A stretch of DNA of 12,077 nt from assembly GCA_900550635.1 (NCBI GenBank), contig URSZ01000068.1:1-12077 (forward strand), in the 5' to 3' direction. Position numbers and translations under genes: made by a program. Below are positions 5,671-12,077 of the stretch, piece after piece. The DNA comes from an uncultured Prevotella sp. (lineage in GTDB: Bacteria > Bacteroidota > Bacteroidia > Bacteroidales > Bacteroidaceae). Within the stretch, counting starts at the first letter, position 1. Each line of letters opens with the position of its first letter. The notes beneath the pieces were generated by a model that did no database searches, had not been told where the DNA came from, and saw only the letters and a list, made by a program, of their open reading frames with translations.

Positions 5671-8600
5671 AGTTGGCTCCGCTGCTAATAAAACGCAGTG
5701 TAAAGCGGTTGTCGGTATTGGTGTTCTCCTCTTGGTTGAAAATATAGTTTGTTGTTTTGAGGTCTACTGTTTTTCCGGTTTTGTGGTCGGTTAGTTCAAC
5801 AGTCTGGTAATTTTCATTATTAAGCGCTTCGAATTCGTAGCTGTCAGCTTTCGAAGCAGTGAAGCCTATCGTAACTACTTCTTCCTCACTTACTGCCGAC
5901 AGGAGAGAGTAGCGTGCACTGTTGCGTACTGCATATAGCTGCGGTTTGCCGGACGTGCTCATCCATTTCACTCCGTCGCCCGAAATATCGAAGTCGGAGC
6001 GGGATTCTTCGGCCGGAACGGCGTTGAGTTCCAGTATGTCATCGGCTTCAGCGGCGTCACCGCCTTCGTTGTTCGCGTTAACAGCCTTCAAGGCTATGGC
6101 CAGGTTCTGCGTTGAAGCATAGGCCGTGCCTTCTCTGTCGGAAAGAGGAGTAATGTTGACGGTTTCATTGTCTTTCAGGGTGGCTGTCTGTGTAAACACG
6201 GCGTCGAAAGCCGGTATGTGTCCGTTGTTGCCTTCGGTGTTGACAGTAACGTATGAGCCGCCGTTGGCGTAACCGTAAATAACGCGCCCGTATTCCATGT
6301 CGTTGTAGTTCAATGCGCAAAGGAACGGCGAGCCGAATAGGTTCCAGCTCATGTTTTCTTTATGCGTGAACTTGTTGCCTGTTGGTTCGTCCGAAGACCA
6401 GGGGTCGTTGAAATTGTACTTGGCCAGTTGCACGGATTTGGCGTTTCCGTTTTCTTCGTAGCTGTTGCCGTACAGGCGTAATGTCTTGTCGTTTTCGGTA
6501 GTGTTCTCTACGAGTACTCCTTCAGTGTTCCCGAAAGTAATCTGGTTGTCTTGCGTCCAGGCTATTCCGTCGGTTTCATCGAACTTGTAATCGTAGCCGG
6601 CTCTGGTGCGTCCGCTGTAACGCTTGAACGTCAAGCCGTCCGCGTTTTCCTTTAGGATAACATTGAATGGCGCTACGAACATGTTTGCGTCATTGGCTTT
6701 TACATCGCGTTCTATGGCAAAGTTGTCAAGTGATATGTGGTTGCCGCAGCCGCGTAATCCGGCTTGATGTTCCAGGAGCAGGAAACCGGGATTAAACGCG
6801 TTTGCGTCGTTATAAACCAATGTTCCGTCGTCAGCTTTTTCTATTTTCAACTCATTTCCGCGTCGAACGTAAACCACCGATTTGCCTATGGGTTTGTCGG
6901 TCGTGGTAATAGTGTCATTGGATATTATATTCCATGTTTCGAAACATCCATTGTCGACGGCGTTGCGGATACGTGCGTTGCCAATAAGGTCACGGCTGTG
7001 TCTTACCATCTTTATGCATTCAAGCGTCGGGCTTTCATTGCCTGCGTCTATATAGTCCGACGTTTCCATAAGCTGGTGATTCCAGTATTCGTCGGTTACA
7101 TATTGGTTAGCAGTGGAATTACCAATGTTGTTCTCACTTCCTGCAGCAACATTTTTAGTGCTGCCTGTTGCAGTAACGTTAATGGCTTTGACGCTCTGGA
7201 CATCTCCTGTTACAAGTGAATTGTAAAGTATTCCGTCGGCTTGTCCGTTTGCACCGTTGTTTATGATTGAAGTGGAGAGGTATCCGTTGTTAACCGTGGC
7301 GGTGTTGTCTATTTCAAAACCATCTACAGTGCTTTCTGCAGCAAGTGTAACGCTGTTTAGGGTAGAGCGGTTGTTTGATTCGAGCAATCCCTTGCGTTTG
7401 CTAAGTAAGTCGCTTACGATATTCTCAGTTTCGGTAGATGTGCTCGTTTCATCGTTCATCGTGCCATAGACGTAAGTGTTGTCAAGCTGCACACGAATGT
7501 TTCCGTCGTTGTTGTAGTTGCTGTGAACAAATACATAGCCTTTTTCTTCATCATGTGTTGCAGCATATATTCCGGCCAAATCTATTGCACCTTGCAGGTC
7601 GTTCAAAGCTGTTGCCCAACTGTTGCCGTCAAGGTCGCCGGTAAGGTCGGCTTTTACGTATATGATAGGTTGCAATGCGGCTTCGTATTCGTATGCACCA
7701 ACATCGATAGTGCCGTCTACCAGTCGAGCATTGTTTGCAAGGTCCTTTTCGTTGTCGAGTGTAGCAACGTGTTTTGTATAGTAGTCATTGCCGCCTTGAT
7801 TGAGCAATGTCATGCTCGGACGTATGCGGTAGTCGCGACTGTAAATATCCGTGTTGTCCGGGTCGATGAAGTTCGGACCTTGTTTTATGTCCGTATTATC
7901 TGTTCCTGCAGCGATATTCTTATTATTATTGCCGTCGGGCAGGTTCTGTGTGCCGTTGTTCCACGAAACGGAGTTGTACATTCCGTATCCGGTGCCTGTA
8001 ACATCTGTGCTGTTATTAGCAAACGTGGCGTTTACAACGGTGACTTTATCGTTTGCGTCTGCAAGGCCTGTTCCTCCGTCCGCAAAGAGTGTGTTGGCTA
8101 TAAGTATCGGTCCGTTGTTACCGTTTTCTACTTGAAGGCCGTTGCCTTTGTTACCACGGAACGCCAGTTGCTTTATCGTGATTTCACCACCGGAACTGTT
8201 TGCATGCATACCTGTGCCGCCGTTCGGATTCTTGTTTATGAATGTAAATCCATCGATGCTTACAGGTTTGTTGGCTGTAGTTGCAATGTCCATTAAAATC
8301 TTAGTGGTATTGACTTTATTTTCCTGCGTAGTAATAATGGTTGGCTGGCTGAAATCCTGCAAACCCGATTCGTTGTAAGAACCTTTTATGGTTAGCGATG
8401 TTCCAAAATCAGTGCTGCTTAATGATACCGGGAATGCAACTTGTGCAGATAACAATGATGAAGTATAGCTGCCGGCTTTAACAAGTACGGCTTTGTTTTT
8501 GCTTTCTCCACCATCGGGGTTTGCCAAAGCTACGAGGGCACCGCGCAGGTCGGACGTTGCGTTGCTCCAACTTGTTCCGTCAGCAAGTCCGCTTTCGGAT

Positions 8601-11600
8601 GTAGCAACATATATGGTATCCATGTTTGAGAATTTGGGGTTGTATTGATATTCGTAAACTCCTATGTCTATCGGTTTGTTTGCTTGTGTGCCGTCTTCGT
8701 TGCGTGGCCCGGCGTAGCGCATATAGCCTTCACCCATGTACTGTTCCTTGTAATCGGTCAGACCGGGCTCTTCCCACCAGTTATCGTATGCACCGCTAAT
8801 GGATGAATCATCGGCAGCTTGCACTCCGTCGCCGGCATCGGTCAGTATTGAAATCGCAATGGGATTCCAGCAGTTGTAAGCGTCGTTGCCTGCAACGCCT
8901 GCAACGGTAGCTGGCCTTGTAAAGCGCGGGCCGTTTACATCGGAATTGTCGGTAGATAGCTTTATATTGGTGTCGTTGTAATCATCGGATAGGTCTAAAA
9001 CATCACTTGCACTATGGGTAATTTGTGTATTTGATTCATCGGTTTGAGGAATGTTCTCGCCTGTTGCTACATTGCCCCACATAAGTGTGTTTGTTATGGA
9101 GTTTTTACCGTTGTGATGATAAATTACGGCGTTGCTATGTGCTTTGTTGAGGGCAAAAGTGTTGTTCATCAGAGAAACGGTTGGCACGTAACTTGTAATT
9201 ACTCCATCGGCAAAGTTCGTACCTATAGCACCGCCTTGTCCCGAGGTCTCGTTGTTTACCCATAGGGTGTTGACTGCGTAAAGGGCTGCATAAGTTGCAG
9301 GTGAATTTGAAACACCGGCTACGTAAACCGCCCCGCCTCTTGGCAACTGGGTGGCTTCTTCCGGTTGTGGATCGTTTACAGTACCGTTACCTGCAAATAT
9401 GGAGTTTATTACGGTCAGCCTTGCGTCGCGCATGTAAATTGCGCCACCTCTGACGGCAAGATTGTTTACGAAACGGCAACGGTTTACAAGATATGACACA
9501 CCGTTGGAGTATACTCCGCCTCCGCGGCCGATTTCGTCCTTGTCTTTAACATTGCTGAGAATGTTTGAAGTCTCACCGTTGGTAACGGTAATTCCGTCTA
9601 TTACGATAGGATTGACTTGGGTTGTTGGATTGGCACCGTCGTTCGAGAAAACAACGTGGTAAGCATTCTTTGCTCCGGTAGAGACGTTGATGTTTCCTGA
9701 GAGTATGGTTTGGTATGCCAGTTCCCAAGGTTCCTTTATATTGTTCTGGTTAAAGTCGGAATACTCACGGTTTTCCAAAATATTGTCAATTTCCCCATTG
9801 CAAACAAGAGTGTCGGAAACATTCGGAATATTTGTTATGTAGCTTTGGTCTTCGGCTTTTGAAGAGTATAATTCCTCTCCGCTGAATCCACCGTAAATGC
9901 TTACACCCTGTGGCACTATGAATGAATTGAGACGTTGGTCTGCGGGCAGTGTTGGGCTGGTTCTTTGCAGCACAGGCTTGTATGTTCCGCCGGCCATAAG
10001 AATCTCGAATTTGGTATCATTGTTTGCCACTCCGTTATTGCGGACGACGCGTATATATTCCAGTGCGCGTTCCAGTTTTGTTAAAGGAGTGTAGAAAGAG
10101 CGTCCGATATATTCATTCATGTCAGCGTCGTCGGGTAGCATTGTTTCTGTGCCTTGCGACACAAAAATGCGGGTAATTAACTTGTTAGTCGGAAGCGTTC
10201 CGCCTTCAAACGCATAAGCTCCTGCGTCTACGCGTTCTATGCCGTTTTGCTCGCGCGCAATATACTGCATGTCGGCCGGTGATATACCCAATGCAGAAAC
10301 CAATGCTGTTTGGTATTCGGCCTTCATACCGCTTTTTATCAGCAGTGAGTAAGCCTTTAGAATGCGTTCCTCGTTTGCGAAATAGCTGTCGGCGCTTTCC
10401 ATTTTAGTGTTCTCGAAGTTGGATGGCAACTCGAAGGTTTCTACGAATGAATAGTTGAAAGGATAGTATTCCTGTATTTCGCTTTCAAGGTGTTTATGCC
10501 ATATCTCGTCTTCAAACGTAGATGTTATTTCGCCGCTTATGTTCTTGTCCGACGGGGCAGTGTTTTTCCAAATAACTGCGTTGAGGCTCATTAAAGCTCC
10601 ACCTTCCATGTACACGCCTCCGCCAACAGATGTAGCTTCGTTGTCGGTAATAGTGCAAGAAACCATGTGAGAGCGGTTCGAGGACGTTACGCCTGTAGCA
10701 TTTGCGTAAATACCACCGCCTTCTTCTGCCGTGTTACCAATAATAGCCGTTCCCGACACGGTAGCCCCGGGCAGCAGGTAAAGTCCACCGCCTTCTACGG
10801 CCTGGCAGTCACGTACTACGCAGTTGCGTACATGTCCCCAAGACGGAACTATTGCACCGCCGCCACGTATGTTGTTTCCTGTATTTGTCATGGCTGTGGC
10901 CTTTCCGTCGGTCAGGTAAATGCCGTCGATGATTGTTTTCTTGTCTTCGCCTTGCCAACTTTCCGGCTTTTCGCCGAATGTTACGGTGTGATAACCGTTT
11001 ATATCCGGTTCGTCCAACGAATTGCTTAATGCAATAGCCGACAGAACCGTCTTATATGTCATAGGTTTGCGGTTTGCGTCGCTCCAGTCATTTGATTCAT
11101 CGTTGTAGCCGCCCATAAGCGTTACGCCATAAGGTATGGTGTAGGTATAGCTTTGCGGGTCATTCGGATTTTCAAGTGTGTTTGCATGGTAAACGAACGA
11201 AGCGCCGTTATAACCTGCAACTTTCACTACTACGTTCATGGCCGGATGTGCAATGGCAGTTTCGCCGGCATGGGTCAGTATGGTTTGCAGTTTCATTGCG
11301 CAAGCAGCATTGTCTATCGAGCCGCCGCTTCGTATTCCGTTTCCGTTTTGGGTTACATAATATACGAGGCTGTTCGTCTCGTTGTCTGTTTCGTATGCTA
11401 TATTTGTCTCGTTCTCGCTCTCGTAAGCACCTATGTCGACAGCACAATCCTTTATACGGTCGGTAAAGTCAACGTCGGTCGAGGGCAATTCGATTTCGTT
11501 CCCCAGGTAGTCTTTGCCCATTTCTTCCGTACCGTTGTTCAAGCACCATGTTCCGGCTGCCAGACGGTAATTGTTTTCTTGTTGCGCATTGGATGAAGCA

Positions 11601-12077
11601 AAGGGGGATGACAGGCTCGTTCCTATTTGCGAGTTTTGTATTTTGGCTTGCACAGCATCGTCCAAAGTTTGACTTGTTTGTACGTAGCAGTACCACGCCC
11701 CGTTGAAATTATTGGTGTTTGAAACACCTATTGCGCGGTTCTGGTTTCCGTAAAAAATTGTGTTATACAATTTCAACGTTGTCTGTGTGCCCGAAGACGC
11801 GGTCCACTGGTGCAGGCCGCCCGTGCCGCCAGATTTGTTGTATGCTACGGTATTGTTGTAGAACATGGCGTCTTCAATGAATATACCTCCTCCATTACTT
11901 TTTGCATAGTTGTTTGCTACCATGGTGTTATAGCTCGTGCCGAGAATCATGTACATTCCGCCTCCATAACTCTCGTTTGAACTGTTAACGTTGTTGAGCA
12001 CAAAGCAATTTATTACGCTGCTGTTGTTACCGTCACAGTAAATACCAGCCCCACGGCCTGCGTTGTTGTGCGCGTTG
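5441..12077 (-). CDS. Giant secreted modular beta-helix protein with T9SS-type C-terminal domain (N terminus outside window)
   Basis: The frame is open to the right edge: upstream of the GTG at 12001 it continues as AGRGAGIYCDGNNSSVINCF, so at least 2211 residues are visible and the true start lies beyond the window. Five tandem right-handed beta-helix modules are marked by an IYV...G.SW..A..L entry strand and a closing DIGAYE-like motif. Closings are at 11420-11437, 10211-10228 (DAGAYA), 8651-8668 (DIGVYE), 7688-7705 (DVGAYE) and 6938-6955 (DNGCFE). Rungs carry GGGIY/GGAIY and FxxN motifs, as in chlamydial Pmp proteins. The last ~500 residues are non-helical and include WNLFGSPFLCALNY, a DNRFTLRF block, and a terminal beta-sandwich domain (IQIYDTSGVL, PGIHIIDV) like type IX secretion sorting domains. 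The protein is probably exported and cell-surface anchored or released, acting as an adhesin or matrix protein; a polysaccharide-binding or lyase role is possible but no catalytic residues are evident. It ends in a terminator at 5309-5348. Confidence 0.88.
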   Translation of the reverse strand, partial: NAHNNAGRGAGIYCDGNNSSVINCFVLNNVNSSNESYGGGMYMILGTSYNTMVANNYAKSNGGGIFIEDAMFYNNTVAYNKSGGTGGLHQWTASSGTQTTLKLYNTIFYGNQNRAIGVSNTNNFNGAWYCYVQTSQTLDDAVQAKIQNSQIGTSLSSPFASSNAQQENNYRLAAGTWCLNNGTEEMGKDYLGNEIELPSTDVDFTDRIKDCAVDIGAYESENETNIAYETDNETNSLVYYVTQNGNGIRSGGSIDNAACAMKLQTILTHAGETAIAHPAMNVVVKVAGYNGASFVYHANTLENPNDPQSYTYTIPYGVTLMGGYNDESNDWSDANRKPMTYKTVLSAIALSNSLDEPDINGYHTVTFGEKPESWQGEDKKTIIDGIYLTDGKATAMTNTGNNIRGGGAIVPSWGHVRNCVVRDCQAVEGGGLYLLPGATVSGTAIIGNTAEEGGGIYANATGVTSSNRSHMVSCTITDNEATSVGGGVYMEGGALMSLNAVIWKNTAPSDKNISGEITSTFEDEIWHKHLESEIQEYYPFNYSFVETFELPSNFENTKMESADSYFANEERILKAYSLLIKSGMKAEYQTALVSALGISPADMQYIAREQNGIERVDAGAYAFEGGTLPTNKLITRIFVSQGTETMLPDDADMNEYIGRSFYTPLTKLERALEYIRVVRNNGVANNDTKFEILMAGGTYKPVLQRTSPTLPADQRLNSFIVPQGVSIYGGFSGEELYSSKAEDQSYITNIPNVSDTLVCNGEIDNILENREYSDFNQNNIKEPWELAYQTILSGNINVSTGAKNAYHVVFSNDGANPTTQVNPIVIDGITVTNGETSNILSNVKDKDEIGRGGGVYSNGVSYLVNRCRFVNNLAVRGGAIYMRDARLTVINSIFAGNGTVNDPQPEEATQLPRGGAVYVAGVSNSPATYAALYAVNTLWVNNETSGQGGAIGTNFADGVITSYVPTVSLMNNTFALNKAHSNAVIYHHNGKNSITNTLMWGNVATGENIPQTDESNTQITHSASDVLDLSDDYNDTNIKLSTDNSDVNGPRFTRPATVAGVAGNDAYNCWNPIAISILTDAGDGVQAADDSSISGAYDNWWEEPGLTDYKEQYMGEGYMRYAGPRNEDGTQANKPIDIGVYEYQYNPKFSNMDTIYVATSESGLADGTSWSNATSDLRGALVALANPDGGESKNKAVLVKAGSYTSSLLSAQVAFPVSLSSTDFGTSLTIKGSYNESGLQDFSQPTIITTQENKVNTTKILMDIATTANKPVSIDGFTFINKNPNGGTGMHANSSGGEITIKQLAFRGNKGNGLQVENGNNGPILIANTLFADGGTGLADANDKVTVVNATFANNSTDVTGTGYGMYNSVSWNNGTQNLPDGNNNKNIAAGTDNTDIKQGPNFIDPDNTDIYSRDYRIRPSMTLLNQGGNDYYTKHVATLDNEKDLANNARLVDGTIDVGAYEYEAALQPIIYVKADLTGDLDGNSWATALNDLQGAIDLAGIYAATHDEEKGYVFVHSNYNNDGNIRVQLDNTYVYGTMNDETSTSTETENIVSDLLSKRKGLLESNNRSTLNSVTLAAESTVDGFEIDNTATVNNGYLSTSIINNGANGQADGILYNSLVTGDVQSVKAINVTATGSTKNVAAGSENNIGNSTANQYVTDEYWNHQLMETSDYIDAGNESPTLECIKMVRHSRDLIGNARIRNAVDNGCFETWNIISNDTITTTDKPIGKSVVYVRRGNELKIEKADDGTLVYNDANAFNPGFLLLEHQAGLRGCGNHISLDNFAIERDVKANDANMFVAPFNVILKENADGLTFKRYSGRTRAGYDYKFDETDGIAWTQDNQITFGNTEGVLVENTTENDKTLRLYGNSYEENGNAKSVQLAKYNFNDPWSSDEPTGNKFTHKENMSWNLFGSPFLCALNYNDMEYGRVIYGYANGGSYVTVNTEGNNGHIPAFDAVFTQTATLKDNETVNITPLSDREGTAYASTQNLAIALKAVNANNEGGDAAEADDILELNAVPAEESRSDFDISGDGVKWMSTSGKPQLYAVRNSARYSLLSAVSEEEVVTIGFTASKADSYEFEALNNENYQTVELTDHKTGKTVDLKTTNYIFNQEENTNTDNRFTLRFISSGANSVEATGVKIELLDNRRVRISGLRENDRIQIYDTSGVLEMRHIAKKDEYVFSLQPGIHIIDVRAGQKKRAASKIIVQ
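6938..12077 (-). repeat. Tandem beta-helix modules within the large protein
   Basis: Five protein-level repeats of unequal length, in translation order: module 1 (12077-11420, incomplete), module 2 (about 11375-10211, ~390 residues), module 3 (about 10187-8651, ~510), module 4 (about 8621-7688, ~310) and module 5 (about 7671-6938, ~245). Modules 4 and 5 open with IYV followed by GTSWSNATSDL or GNSWATALNDL. Similarity is at the motif level; I see no long identical DNA repeats between modules, so they are old duplications rather than recent copies. Confidence 0.75.

Noticed and set aside
7523..8296. 257-codon plus-strand open frame antisense to the large protein
   Set aside because: It is very rich in Cys and Val because it is the complement of Asn/Thr/Gly-rich beta-helix codons. 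No domain or promoter is seen, and the minus-strand protein is clearly the real one.
11390..11425. Possible tandem microsatellite around the ETDNET/ESENET codons
   Set aside because: The repeated NET/ETDNE residues come from a short degenerate linker after module 1 (about 11370-11420). The DNA units are not identical enough or numerous enough to suggest slippage-based phase variation.
11999..12001. GTG as start codon of the large protein
   Set aside because: The frame stays open with typical beta-helix rung sequence (GRGAGIYCDG) to the window edge, and no signal peptide follows the GTG. The true start is upstream, outside the window.

Overview
The window looks like a chromosomal segment from a Bacteroidales species, most likely Prevotella or a close relative. 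The evidence is a DUF4301-family protein (a family I know mainly from Bacteroidetes), a very large surface protein with a type IX secretion-type C-terminal domain, Bacteroidetes-style -7 promoter boxes (TAnnTTTG), and no Shine-Dalgarno-like sites ahead of the starts. The genus is an inference. I see no tRNA, rRNA, CRISPR array, transposase or phage gene.

Layout. Positions 2-1070 (+) hold the 3' end of a DUF4301 gene followed, 19 bases later, by a Nudix hydrolase, probably one transcript. A convergent intergenic region (1071-1307) carries a 42-bp near-perfect palindrome and a second GC-rich hairpin. Positions 1308-2684 (-) encode a stand-alone TrpB2-type tryptophan synthase beta chain with its own promoter box. 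Positions 2839-4969 (-) are a two-gene operon: an RlmD/RumA-type 23S rRNA uracil-C5 methyltransferase, then an unrecognised helical 237-residue protein whose start overlaps the methyltransferase stop by 8 bases. A bulged hairpin with a T tract closes this operon. Positions 4970-5440 are non-coding and contain two palindromic elements. Positions 5441-12077 (-) are one huge open frame (at least 2211 residues, running off the right edge) for a secreted protein built of tandem right-handed beta-helix modules plus a C-terminal sorting domain.

How the parts relate. The housekeeping genes (Nudix, TrpB2, RlmD) show no shared pathway; this is an ordinary core-genome neighbourhood next to a large surface-protein gene. 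The most unusual non-coding signal is a repeat family. The elements at 1107-1196 and 5087-5176 share both flanks in the same orientation, but a 34-base internal segment matches in opposite orientation (32/34). A third, diverged palindrome lies at 5309-5348. All three carry T-rich runs next to the stem on the minus strand and sit downstream of minus-strand genes, so they probably double as terminators. The large protein combines chlamydial Pmp-like motifs (GGA[IV]Y, FxxN) with a Bacteroidetes export signal, and its motifs decay towards the C terminus. I found no convincing sign of a wholly new multi-gene system here.
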